64,000 nt of DNA from SZUA-430 sp964638635 (lineage in GTDB: Bacteria; Pseudomonadota; Alphaproteobacteria; Micropepsales; Micropepsaceae). Made by a program: the position numbers and the translations under genes. This document shows, piece after piece, positions 17,654-27,301 of the stretch; position 1 is the first letter of the stretch, and each line of letters begins with the position of its first letter. The stretch spans positions 1-64,000 of the forward strand of contig CAZXAQ010000011.1 in assembly GCA_964638635.1 (NCBI GenBank), given 5' to 3'. The notes under the pieces were generated by a model. It had not been told where the DNA came from. It was given only the letters and a program-made list of their open reading frames with translations, and ran no database searches.

Positions 17654-18652
17654 TCAAGCGTCGCCGAACTTGCGCCGCGGCTGGTACGGATGCGCCGTTT
17701 CCCACCGCTTGACGATGTCGCTCAAGTGCGGGTCCGACTGATCCGGCAACACGATCTGCAGCGTGACCAACTGATCGCCCGATGCCTGCAAGCCGACGCC
17801 GGGAATGCCCTTGCCCTTCAGACGGAACGACTGTCCGGCGTTGGCGCCGGGCGGCACGGCCATCGTCACCGGCCCTTGCAGCGTCGGCACCTTCACCTTG
17901 GCGCCGTGCAGCGCCTCGTTCAGCGTGATCGGCAGCGCCAGATGAATGTCGCGTCCGTCGCGCCGGAAGTAGGGGTGCGGCTCGATCGCGATGGTGATTA
18001 GCGCATCGCCCGCAGGCCCGCCCGGAAGTCCAGGCTCACCGAGCCCGCGTAAGCGGATCGTCTGACCCTCCTTCACGCCGACCGGAATCTTCACGTCAAA
18101 GCGATTGCCCGCCGGCAGCTTCACGCGCCGTGTCCCGCCGAGCGCAGCCTCTTCAAATGTGATGTGCAGGTCGTAATGCGTGTCGAGGCCCTTGCCGGGC
18201 GCCGGACGCTTGCGGCCGGTCGACCGGTCGCCGAAGAACTCGCCGAACAACTCTTCGACGCGGCTCTTCTTCTCCGTCGCGGGGCCAACGCCGAAGGCCT
18301 TCTCGAACGCGCCATTGTAGCCGTTCGCATGTCCATTCTTGGATTCGGGCCGCTCGGCCGTCGTCACATCGCCGAGATCGAGTTCTTCTTCCGCCGGTTC
18401 TTCCGGCCGGGGCGTGTAGCCGGCGCGCGGGTTTCCGTGCGCGTCAATCTCACCCCGGTCGTAGGATCGCCGCTTCGCCTGGTTGCCCAGAATCTCGTAC
18501 GCGATCGACAAGTCCGTGAAGCGTCGGCCCTTGTCGGCCGAGCCTTCCGGCGTATCGGGATGGAAGCGCTTCGCGAGCGAACGAAACGCCTGTTTGATCT
18601 GGTCGTCGTCCGCTGAACGCGGAACGCCGAGTACCGAGTAGGGGTCGTACAT
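17654..18652 (-). CDS. DnaJ-class co-chaperone, CbpA-like
   Basis: A 332-residue protein with the J domain at 1-65 (YDPYSVLGVPRSADDDQIKQ, and the HPD signature in RFHPDTPEG), a variable Gly/Glu-rich middle and the DnaJ C-terminal peptide-binding domain (VKLPAGNRFDVKIPVGVKEG) from about residue 165. It lacks the cysteine-rich zinc domain of classical DnaJ, as CbpA-type proteins do. It stimulates Hsp70 ATPase. The gene stands alone on the minus strand. Confidence 0.88.
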   Translation of the reverse strand: MYDPYSVLGVPRSADDDQIKQAFRSLAKRFHPDTPEGSADKGRRFTDLSIAYEILGNQAKRRSYDRGEIDAHGNPRAGYTPRPEEPAEEELDLGDVTTAERPESKNGHANGYNGAFEKAFGVGPATEKKSRVEELFGEFFGDRSTGRKRPAPGKGLDTHYDLHITFEEAALGGTRRVKLPAGNRFDVKIPVGVKEGQTIRLRGLGEPGLPGGPAGDALITIAIEPHPYFRRDGRDIHLALPITLNEALHGAKVKVPTLQGPVTMAVPPGANAGQSFRLKGKGIPGVGLQASGDQLVTLQIVLPDQSDPHLSDIVKRWETAHPYQPRRKFGDA

Positions 18653-18744
18653 CAGGACTCACACGCCGAGGGGGTTGGCGGAAGCGTCACTCGCGATACT
18701 ACACGCGGTTGTTCAAATGGCAAATTACTATTGCAGATAAATGA

Positions 18745-19755
18745 TTAGGGGGCGTTCTTCGCCTTGGCGTTCGATTCTTTGACCAAGGATTCCGCGATTG
18801 CCCGCTCGGACGGTACCATGGCGGCCGATACGTACCGCAGCTCTTCTACCGCCTGTGGTTGTCCCTGATTAGCCGCAAGTTTCAACCACCGGTAGGCCTC
18901 GATCATGTCCTGACCGGTGCCCTCGCCAAATTCGTAGAGCAGGCCAACCCGCAGCTGCGCCTCGGGATTGCCCCGGTTCGCCACTTCGCGCCAGGCCCTG
19001 AACGCCTCCGTTTTGTTGTTCGCGGCGTAAGCCTGGAAGCCAGCGTTCATCAGTGTCAGGTCGCCCGCGGGCATCGCCGAAGCGACGCCAACCTGCATCG
19101 GCGCACCCGGCGACAACCGCGCTTCGGCCCGAGGCGGCGGCAGGCGCCCGCTGTGCGGCCAGGGCTCATCCGGGTTTACGGTCGCAGGCGTCGGCGCGGG
19201 CGCGCTGCCGGCGACGGGAACACCCATCGCCTCAAGCCGCGTTCGCGCAGGGCCATATCCGTTGCGCGCCGCCCGCTCGAGCAGCGCACGCGACCGCGCC
19301 GGATCGCGCTCCACGCCGATGCCTTGGTCGTACATATCGGCAAGCCTCACCTGCGCGAGCGAAAGGCCCGCCGTCGCGGCGCGCGTATACCATATCACGG
19401 CTTCCTTCGTGTTCTTCTCCGTCCCTTCGCCGCTCAAATACATCTCCGCGACATTCGCCATTGCGGTGACGAAGCCCTTCTCCGCAGCTTCCATATAGAG
19501 TTCGAAAGCCTTCTCGAGATCCTTCTGAACGCCCTTGCCCTGACGCAGCATCTGCGCCGCGTTGCGCATCGCGGCCAGGTCGTCTTCCTCGGCAAGTTCG
19601 GACCAAATCTGATAGGCGCGCGGGAAGTCGCCGGCATCGTACGCAGCCGTCGCAACGTCGAAGCGCGCCTGCTTGTCGGCAACCACATTCGTCGCGCAGG
19701 CGCTCAACACCAGGCCGAGCGCCAGCAACACGGTGAAATGCGATTTACCATTCAT
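18745..19755 (-). CDS. Sel1-repeat lipoprotein
   Basis: A 336-residue protein. The signal peptide ends in the lipobox LVLSAC, so Cys in that motif should carry lipid and anchor the protein in the envelope. It has two blocks of Sel1-type TPR repeats, each with the pattern A-x2-L-G-x-x-Y-x-x-G: EEDDLAAMRNAAQMLRQGKG, AEKGFVTAMANVAEMYLSGE and ATAGLSLAQVRLADMYDQGI in the first block and NRGNPEAQLRVGLLYEFGEG and later in the second. A Pro-rich stretch separates them. The ATG at 19755 begins the signal peptide. Sel1 proteins usually scaffold protein complexes; the partner is unknown. Confidence 0.85.
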   Translation of the reverse strand: MNGKSHFTVLLALGLVLSACATNVVADKQARFDVATAAYDAGDFPRAYQIWSELAEEDDLAAMRNAAQMLRQGKGVQKDLEKAFELYMEAAEKGFVTAMANVAEMYLSGEGTEKNTKEAVIWYTRAATAGLSLAQVRLADMYDQGIGVERDPARSRALLERAARNGYGPARTRLEAMGVPVAGSAPAPTPATVNPDEPWPHSGRLPPPRAEARLSPGAPMQVGVASAMPAGDLTLMNAGFQAYAANNKTEAFRAWREVANRGNPEAQLRVGLLYEFGEGTGQDMIEAYRWLKLAANQGQPQAVEELRYVSAAMVPSERAIAESLVKESNAKAKNAP

Positions 19756-19861
19756 GGTTGATTGCGACCGGCTCTCAATTTCGCGCGACAAATCGTGCGG
19801 GCGACACACGACACCAGCCTATATACTGGACCTGCCAGCCACAGCGTGAGCCCCGAATCCC

Positions 19862-20482
19862 GTGGATGTGAAGACCGACGCTGCCCCCGACATATCCGCG
19901 GCCGAGAGCCCTTTTTCGCTCTTCGCCGAGTGGTTCGCGCTGGCCGCCGTCAAGGAGCCGAACGACGCCAATGCCATGGCGCTGGCAACGGTCGACGCCG
20001 GGGGGCTCCCCAACGTCCGCATGGTCCTCCTCAAGGGACATGACGAGCAGGGCTTCGTCTTCTACACGAACTTCGAAAGCGCGAAGGGCAGGGAGCTGCT
20101 CGGCCAGCAGAAAGCGGCACTCTGCTTCCACTGGAAATCGATCCGCCGCCAAATCCGCATCCGCGGTGCAATCTCAACCGTAAGCGACGCCGAAGCCGAC
20201 GCCTATTTCGCGACGCGTCCCAAAGACAGCCAGATCGGCGCCTGGGCCTCGCGCCAATCGCGCGCGCTCAAGGGCCGCTTCGAACTCGAAACCGAAGTCG
20301 CAAAATACGCGGCGCGTTACGGCCTCACGAAAGTCCCCCGCCCGCCGCACTGGTCGGGCTTCCGTCTGACGCCGGTCGAGATGGAGTTCTGGCGCGACCG
20401 TCCGTTCCGCCTGCATGACCGCCTGGTCTATCGCCGCGAGAGCGCAAATGTGCCGTGGCACACGGAGCGCTTGTTCCCATGA
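19862..20482 (+). CDS. pdxH: Pyridoxamine 5'-phosphate oxidase
   Basis: Oxidises pyridoxamine or pyridoxine phosphate to pyridoxal phosphate using FMN. The 206-residue length is typical. FMN- and PLP-contact segments are visible: PNVRMVLLKGHDEQGFVFYT, RQIRIRGAISTVSD, SRQSR and the C-terminal DRLVYRR followed by the final proline. There is no ATG in the frame after the in-frame TGA at 19847, so it starts at GTG 19862 (or GTG 19868). Its stop overlaps the next start by 4 nt. Confidence 0.92.
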   Translation: MDVKTDAAPDISAAESPFSLFAEWFALAAVKEPNDANAMALATVDAGGLPNVRMVLLKGHDEQGFVFYTNFESAKGRELLGQQKAALCFHWKSIRRQIRIRGAISTVSDAEADAYFATRPKDSQIGAWASRQSRALKGRFELETEVAKYAARYGLTKVPRPPHWSGFRLTPVEMEFWRDRPFRLHDRLVYRRESANVPWHTERLFP

Positions 20483-21414
20483 CCAGCGCCGACACAATCG
20501 CGCCGGTCCGCGTCTCCGGCCCCGAAGCCGAACGGCTGAAGCGCCTCGCGACATACGCCGCGGTCGCCGTCGCGGGACTGCTGATCGCAATCAAACTCTA
20601 CGCCTGGGTCGCAACGCATTCGGTCGCGATGCTGGCCTCGCTCGTCGACTCGACGCTCGATCTCGTGGCCTCGGGCCTAAACCTTCTCGCCGTCCGCCAT
20701 GCGCTCACACCGGCCGACGAAGAGCACCGCTTCGGCCACGGCAAAGCGGAAGCACTGGCCGGCCTCGGCCAGGCCGCCTTCATCGGCGGCTCGGCAGCGT
20801 TCCTGCTGTTTCAATCGCTGGAACGGCTCATCAAGCCAGAGCCCGTCCACGAAAGCACGCTGGGCCTCGCCGTCATCGCCGCCTCGCTCGTCCTCACCAT
20901 CGCACTCGTTCTCTTCCAGCGCTACGTCATCGCGCGCACGCGCTCGCTCGCGATCAGTGCAGACCGCCTGCACTACGCGACCGACGTTGCCACCAACCTC
21001 GGCGTCGTTCTGGCGCTCGTGCTTTCGGGTCTCTGGGGCTGGCAGGCCGCAGACCCGCTGATCGGCCTCGGCATCGCGCTCGTCATCGCCTGGGGCTCGT
21101 TCAGCATCCTGCGCGGCTCCTTCGACGAACTGATGGACCGCGAATTCGACGACGCCGAGCGCGCGCGCATCAAGGAGATCGTGGGCCGCCACAGCGCCGT
21201 GGTCAGCCTGCACGACCTGCGCACGCGCCGCGCCGGCCATCGCTCGTTCATCCAGCTCCACCTCGAACTGCCGCCCACGATGTCGCTGCTCGAAGCCCAC
21301 CGCATCAGCGACGAAGTCGAAGACGCGATCAAGGCCGCCTTCCCCGATGCCGAAGTCCTCACGCACCAGGACCCCGCGGGCGTCGAAATGGTGCCCTCGC
21401 TGATGAAGCGCTAA
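20479..21414 (+). CDS. Cation diffusion facilitator (FieF-type Zn/Fe efflux)
   Basis: A 311-residue inner-membrane efflux protein with six helices. Metal-site residues are visible as D-x3-D in SLVDSTLDLVAS (helix 2) and H-x3-D in DRLHYATDVATN (helix 5), and the FGHGKAEALAGLGQA motif is conserved. The C-terminal cytoplasmic domain (from VGRHSAVVSLHDLRTRR) is the metal-sensing fold. It is translationally coupled to pdxH by an ATGA overlap. It ends 4 nt inside the convergent hydrolase gene. Confidence 0.9.
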   Translation: MTSADTIAPVRVSGPEAERLKRLATYAAVAVAGLLIAIKLYAWVATHSVAMLASLVDSTLDLVASGLNLLAVRHALTPADEEHRFGHGKAEALAGLGQAAFIGGSAAFLLFQSLERLIKPEPVHESTLGLAVIAASLVLTIALVLFQRYVIARTRSLAISADRLHYATDVATNLGVVLALVLSGLWGWQAADPLIGLGIALVIAWGSFSILRGSFDELMDREFDDAERARIKEIVGRHSAVVSLHDLRTRRAGHRSFIQLHLELPPTMSLLEAHRISDEVEDAIKAAFPDAEVLTHQDPAGVEMVPSLMKR

Positions 21415-22814
21415 GGCTGCGGCGTTTGCGCCGCCTTGCCGCTGTAAACGACCGGCCCTTGAACCTGCACCTTCGCGTCCTTGAACAGAATCCAGTCGGC
21501 GACAAGACGGAAGTAGCCCTCGGAGAACCGCGTGTGCTCGCGCTCGCCATTCTTCTCTTCGAACTCGAGGATCCCGTGATCCGCCGTCGGGAACATGACC
21601 ACGTCGAGGTTCGGCCGCGACGCCTGCACCTCGCGCAGAATGCGCAACGTGTTCGCGCTCGGCGCCGAACTGTCGCGCCCCGCCAGAATCCAAAGATGCG
21701 GCTTCTCATAGGCGCGTAATGCGGGCACGGGATCATACTCCCACGACGTGCCGACATCGAGGAGTGGCCCGATCAGCTTGATCAACCAATTCGGCGTGCT
21801 CAAAAAGTCGCCTGTGAACTCACCCTTGATCTTCGAATACCAAGGTTCCTTCTCGTACTTCGCGCGCACAGCGTCGAGCCCGTCAAAACCCTCCTTGAAG
21901 TCGGAGGCCATCACGCGCCCCGTCGCGTCCGTGATCTCACGCGCCTTGGCGACGACGTCCTCGCCGTAACCCGCGGTGCGCAGATCGTCGAACACCTCCT
22001 CGCGATCCTCTGCCAGCGGACCTTCGGCAAGCCCGTAGCCCACGACGACGAAATCCGCGGTCGCCTTGCGCGCGGCCAACGGTTCGATCCACCCCGCCTG
22101 GCTGCCACCCTGAAACCCGACTTCGCTGGCGAGCGTGCCAGCAAGTTCGCGTGCTTTCTTCAAAGCTGCCGCCGCGTCGTCCGAAAGCAAATCGAAGTCC
22201 TGCGAGTAGCTCCCTTCCGACTTACCCGTACCGCGCTTGTCGTACACGAACACGCCGATCCCGCTCGCGGGCAGCAGATGCTGCATGCGGTTGGTGAGGA
22301 TCGCGCTGTCGCGCTCCGACCCATGCACCATCACCGCAACCGGAATCGCCCCCTCAAGCCGCGGCATCACCAGCCGGCCGGCAAGTTTCAGCCCGTGGCT
22401 TTCAAACGTCGCGTCGGTGATGTCGAATGTCTGCCGCCGTCCCGTGCCGGCGTACGCGCCGCCGATGATCGTTACCGAAGCCTCATCGCAAGGCGAGAAA
22501 CGCACCGCGACCCCTTCAACCGCCGTGTCCGTCCAGCCAACCGAAGGCAAAAACGCGAACGGCACGGACTGCGTGACTGCAAGATCGGGCTTGAGCTGCC
22601 ATGTCTCGCCGCTCAAGAACGTCAAGCGCAACGCCTGCGGTCCGCCGCTCGTCGGCGTCACCGCGGCAACCCGCGCGTCACCGAAGTCATAAGCGCCGTA
22701 GTGACACGCCAGCCGCGCATCCGGCTGCGGCGCCCGCGGCACGAAATAGACCCAAGCGCCAAGCGCGATCAGCCCGAGAAAAATCGGGATCAACAGAAGC
22801 CTGCGAACCCACAT
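21411..22814 (-). CDS. Alpha/beta hydrolase with N-terminal membrane anchor
   Basis: A 467-residue protein. It begins with a signal-anchor helix (LLLIPIFLGLIALGAWVYF). The hydrolase core shows an oxyanion-region VMVHGSERDS, nucleophile in GFQGGSQAGW (G-x-S-x-A/G type), and a late His in TADHGILEF. A long N-terminal segment of about 130 residues precedes the core. The ATG at 22814 is preceded by GGGGGAC, a good ribosome-binding site; the upstream TTG at 22826 is not supported. It resembles periplasmic esterase/peptidase-like hydrolases; the substrate is unknown. Confidence 0.8.
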   Translation of the reverse strand: MWVRRLLLIPIFLGLIALGAWVYFVPRAPQPDARLACHYGAYDFGDARVAAVTPTSGGPQALRLTFLSGETWQLKPDLAVTQSVPFAFLPSVGWTDTAVEGVAVRFSPCDEASVTIIGGAYAGTGRRQTFDITDATFESHGLKLAGRLVMPRLEGAIPVAVMVHGSERDSAILTNRMQHLLPASGIGVFVYDKRGTGKSEGSYSQDFDLLSDDAAAALKKARELAGTLASEVGFQGGSQAGWIEPLAARKATADFVVVGYGLAEGPLAEDREEVFDDLRTAGYGEDVVAKAREITDATGRVMASDFKEGFDGLDAVRAKYEKEPWYSKIKGEFTGDFLSTPNWLIKLIGPLLDVGTSWEYDPVPALRAYEKPHLWILAGRDSSAPSANTLRILREVQASRPNLDVVMFPTADHGILEFEEKNGEREHTRFSEGYFRLVADWILFKDAKVQVQGPVVYSGKAAQTPQP

Positions 22815-22887
22815 AGCGTCCCCCAATATGTTGGTGGGAGGTTAGCCTATTCGCGCGCCGGTTCCCCAGTCACGCCGCCGTGAAGAC

Positions 22888-24270
22888 TCAACCACGAAGC
22901 TTCTCGCGCCGCACCCATTCTTCCGTTTTGTCGAGCGCGCGGGTGAAACGGTCGAACATCTCGTCGATTTCGGCCTCGGTGATGATGAGCGGCGGGCAGA
23001 AGGCGAGCCGGTCAGAGAGCATTGCGCGAGTGAAGATGCCTTCCTCCTGCGCAAACCCCACGCATGCCATACCAACCGCTTTGTCCGCCGGAAAATTCTT
23101 GCGCGCACCCTTGTCCGCAACCAACTCGACGCCGCCGAGCAAACCGACGCCCACCGCTTCGCCGACGATCGGATGGTCGCGCAACATCTTCAGCCGCCGT
23201 GCGAACGTCGGCGCCACGCGCCGCACATGCGCCACGATGTTGCGCTCCTCGTAAATCTTCAGCGTCTCGACGGCCACCGCCGCCGCGACCGGATGCGCGC
23301 TATAGGTGAACCCATGCCCGAACGTGCCGATCGCGCGGCTCTGATCCAGCATCGCTTGATACATCTCCTCATGCATCAACATCGCCGAGATCGGCAGATA
23401 CGCCGACGACAACGCCTTCGCGCACGACAACGTATGCGGCCGCATGTTGTAAGTCTGCGCGCCCCAGTAATTGCCCGTGCGCCCAAACCCAGTAATCACC
23501 TCGTCGTCAATGAACAGAATGTCGTACTTCGCCAAGATCGGTTGAATGCGGTCGAAGTAAGTCGGCGGCGGAATGATTACGCCGCCCGCACCCATCACAG
23601 GCTCGGCAATGAACGCCGCGATCGTCTCCGGCCCCTCGCGCTCGATCAGCGCCTCGAGATTGGCGGCGAGCCGCGCCGCAAAATCGTCGTCGCTCTCGCC
23701 GGCTTCCGCGTTGTGATAGGCGTGCGGGCAACCCGCATGCAATATCCCCGCGAACGGCAAATCGAACCCGCGATGATTGTTCGGCAAGCCGGTCAGGCTC
23801 GCACTTACCAACGTCACGCCGTGATAGCCCTTCGTCCGGCTGATGATCTTCTTGCGCGCCGGTTGCCCCTTCGCATTCCAATAATACCAAGAAAGCTTGA
23901 TCTGCGTGTCGTTCGCCTCGGACCCCGAATTCGCGAAGAACACCTTCGACGCCGCAAACGGTGCCACCTCTTTCAGCTTCTCGGCGAGTTCGATCCCCGG
24001 CTCATGGCTGCGCCCCGCGAAGATGTGGGAGTAGGGCAGCTCGCGCATCTGCTTGGCGGCCGCTTCGATCAACCGCTCTTCGCTGTAACCCAGGCTCACG
24101 CACCAAAGCCCGGCCATCGCGTCGATGTAGTCGCGCCCCCGATTGTCGAACACGCGGATCCCGCGCCCCCGCTCCAGGATCAACGGCCCCACCTCCCGAT
24201 GCCGCGCCAGGTTCGTGTAGGGATGGATCAGCGCCTCGACATCGCGCGTTTGGGCGTTGGTCAGGGTCAT
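22888..24270 (-). CDS. Class III aminotransferase (omega-aminotransferase type)
   Basis: A 460-residue PLP enzyme. The PLP aspartate is in DILFIDDEVITGFGRTG and the Schiff-base lysine in SCAKALSSAYLPISA; the NDTQIKLSWYYWNAKG and GYHGVTLVSASLTG stretches are typical of the omega-amino acid/taurine-pyruvate branch. Substrate could be a beta- or omega-amino acid or an amine. Its ATG shares one base with the antitoxin stop (TGATG), so it is the last gene of a toxin-antitoxin-aminotransferase overlap chain. Confidence 0.88.
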   Translation of the reverse strand: MTLTNAQTRDVEALIHPYTNLARHREVGPLILERGRGIRVFDNRGRDYIDAMAGLWCVSLGYSEERLIEAAAKQMRELPYSHIFAGRSHEPGIELAEKLKEVAPFAASKVFFANSGSEANDTQIKLSWYYWNAKGQPARKKIISRTKGYHGVTLVSASLTGLPNNHRGFDLPFAGILHAGCPHAYHNAEAGESDDDFAARLAANLEALIEREGPETIAAFIAEPVMGAGGVIIPPPTYFDRIQPILAKYDILFIDDEVITGFGRTGNYWGAQTYNMRPHTLSCAKALSSAYLPISAMLMHEEMYQAMLDQSRAIGTFGHGFTYSAHPVAAAVAVETLKIYEERNIVAHVRRVAPTFARRLKMLRDHPIVGEAVGVGLLGGVELVADKGARKNFPADKAVGMACVGFAQEEGIFTRAMLSDRLAFCPPLIITEAEIDEMFDRFTRALDKTEEWVRREKLRG

Positions 24271-24554
24271 CAGTTCAAAGCCTCTCGCACGATTCTCGGT
24301 TGTTTCGCGATGACGCGCAGATAGGCTGCAGCGGGCGCATCCGGCCTGCGCAGTCCTTGTTCCCAGTTCCTGAGCGTCCCAACCGGAATGCCGTACGCTT
24401 CGGCAAACTCCGCTTGCGACATCTTCAGTCGCTCGCGAATAGCCTTAGGATCCGGGACATGAACCGTCGTTACACGAGTCTTCGTCGTTTGACCGCGAGC
24501 ATGAGCGATCGCTTGATTCAGAGACTCCAAAAGTTCGCGCGCGTTCTTTCTCAT
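24270..24554 (-). CDS. HigA/Xre-type antitoxin
   Basis: A 94-residue protein with a helix-turn-helix of the Xre/antitoxin kind (KMSQAEFAEAYGIPVGTLRN) and the RRPDAPAAAYLRVIAKQP helix that follows in HigA/NadS-type antitoxins. Such proteins bind and neutralise the toxin and repress the operon. It overlaps the toxin stop by 4 nt upstream and the aminotransferase start by 1 nt. The toxin-first order matches higBA systems. Confidence 0.82.
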   Translation of the reverse strand: MRKNARELLESLNQAIAHARGQTTKTRVTTVHVPDPKAIRERLKMSQAEFAEAYGIPVGTLRNWEQGLRRPDAPAAAYLRVIAKQPRIVREALN

Positions 24555-24904
24555 TTCCGGTTCCTCGTCACTTCCGTTTTCAAGGTCGCTGCCGCGGCTC
24601 GCAAGACCTTCTTGTCATCGTTGTTCAAGTCCGACTTCGCGCCCTTAGCATAAATCTGCAAAAGGTAGATCGGCGCATCTTCGTCATAGAAGAAGTAGAT
24701 CACCCGCGAGCCGCCGCGTTTGCCCATCCCCTCGCGCGACCATCGAACTTTCCTGATCCCGCCCAATCCTGGCACGACATCGCCGACCTCAGGATTCAAC
24801 GCGATGAAATCGATGAAGGCTTCTTGTTCCTCAGGCGACCAGACGCGCGCAGCTTGACGCAGAAAGAACTCGGTCTGCGCAACCGTGATGGGTCGAGTCA
24901 CCAT
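24551..24904 (-). CDS. RelE/HigB-type toxin
   Basis: A 117-residue protein, typical of RelE-superfamily mRNA interferases: helices QTEFFLRQAARVWSPEEQEA, then the sheet VVPGLGGIRKVRWSREGMG and GSRVIYFFYDEDAPIYLLQI and the terminal Lys/Arg tail. It would cleave ribosome-bound mRNA when free. I use the ATG at 24904 because the longer frame to 24910 starts with TTG and adds two residues. The A/T-rich promoter region lies just upstream. Confidence 0.83.
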   Translation of the reverse strand: MVTRPITVAQTEFFLRQAARVWSPEEQEAFIDFIALNPEVGDVVPGLGGIRKVRWSREGMGKRGGSRVIYFFYDEDAPIYLLQIYAKGAKSDLNNDDKKVLRAAAATLKTEVTRNRK

Positions 24905-24910
24905 AAGCAA

Positions 24911-24932
24911 CTATACGTCATTGGTGTATACA
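24911..24932. promoter_or_regulatory. Candidate autoregulatory site of the toxin-antitoxin operon
   Basis: Directly upstream of the toxin start, CTATACGTCA and TTGGTGTATACATAG form an A/T-rich block with a perfect 8-bp palindrome TGTATACA at 24925-24932. The sequence is much less GC-rich than its surroundings, as expected for a promoter-operator. Binding by the antitoxin is inferred from what is known of such modules. Confidence 0.4.
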
Positions 24933-24958
24933 TAGCAATGGCCCTGGATCTGCGGCAC

Positions 24959-25516
24959 CTAGAACGTGCCCTGAAACGTAAACATCCAGGCGGTCGGCTC
25001 GATCCATGTCTGCGCTCGACGACGATTGGTGTACGGCACCTTGCTCAATCCTTGCGAGAGGTCGCCGATCTTCAGTGTGTATTGGCCCGCGTCGAATTCC
25101 ACCGAGGCAAAACCAGGTTCTAGCCACCAGTCATTTCGCCCATCGACCCAAAGAAAAGCCCCGGAAATTTCCAAGGCGTCACGACCGGTGACCTGAATTC
25201 GATCTGGGAAGAAACCGTCGAACCAGGCGCCCGCGGGCCATTCAAGGTGGCCTGCGAGGCGGCGCTCCACAAGAAACTGGAAAGCCGCGCATAGGTACTG
25301 TCGGGCTTCCTGCTCCTCGAACATGGCCTGAGTTGAGTTGCTCCAGTGGCCTTCGCACGACCACCAGAAATCAAGGTACGCCCGCGCGGCATCGCAAAGT
25401 GCGCTCTCGGTCTTGGCAATGAGTTGGCTGGCCGCGGTCACCGATTGGATTGGCAAGGTCCGATTATTCCGTTTGTTGTATCGGATGAACAACCCGGCTA
25501 GGTCAAGCGCATCCAA
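24959..25516 (-). CDS. Protein of unknown function, start uncertain
   Basis: The frame translates to a well-behaved, Trp- and acid-rich protein of about 185 residues (GLFIRYNKRNNRTLPIQSV, then LDFWWSCEGHWSNSTQAM, and EPTAWMFTFQGTF at the end). No known domain is recognised. There is no ATG in the first part; TTG at 25516 is the best available start, and the frame upstream of it runs into the promoter of the divergent ligase. The base composition is less GC-rich than its neighbours. It lies immediately before the toxin-antitoxin operon on the same strand, which is consistent with an accessory insertion. Confidence 0.5.
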   Translation of the reverse strand: MDALDLAGLFIRYNKRNNRTLPIQSVTAASQLIAKTESALCDAARAYLDFWWSCEGHWSNSTQAMFEEQEARQYLCAAFQFLVERRLAGHLEWPAGAWFDGFFPDRIQVTGRDALEISGAFLWVDGRNDWWLEPGFASVEFDAGQYTLKIGDLSQGLSKVPYTNRRRAQTWIEPTAWMFTFQGTF

Positions 25517-25597
25517 TCGCCCGCGGAGCCCGTATTGTCCACCGACACCGCCGCCCCTAAACTCGGCGCAAACCACCACCCTCCGGAGGAAACTCGA

Positions 25598-27241
<1,644 letters not shown>

Positions 27242-27254
27242 TCGCATAAAGCAA

Positions 27255-27280
27255 AAGGGCGCGCCGTCGTGCGCGCCCTT
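27255..27280. terminator. Bidirectional terminator hairpin between convergent genes
   Basis: A 10-bp GC-rich stem (27255-27264 AAGGGCGCGC with 27271-27280) and a 6-nt loop CGTCGT. It is flanked by A-rich and T-rich bases, and sits exactly between the convergent ligase stop (27241) and the stop of the next gene (27302). Confidence 0.75.
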
Positions 27281-27301
27281 CGTTCGATTCTGAGGACCGT
27301 G

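Noticed and set aside
25535..25597. Earlier start for the acyl-CoA ligase
   Set aside because: The ATG at 25598 has a strong ribosome-binding site and matches the usual N-terminus of the family.
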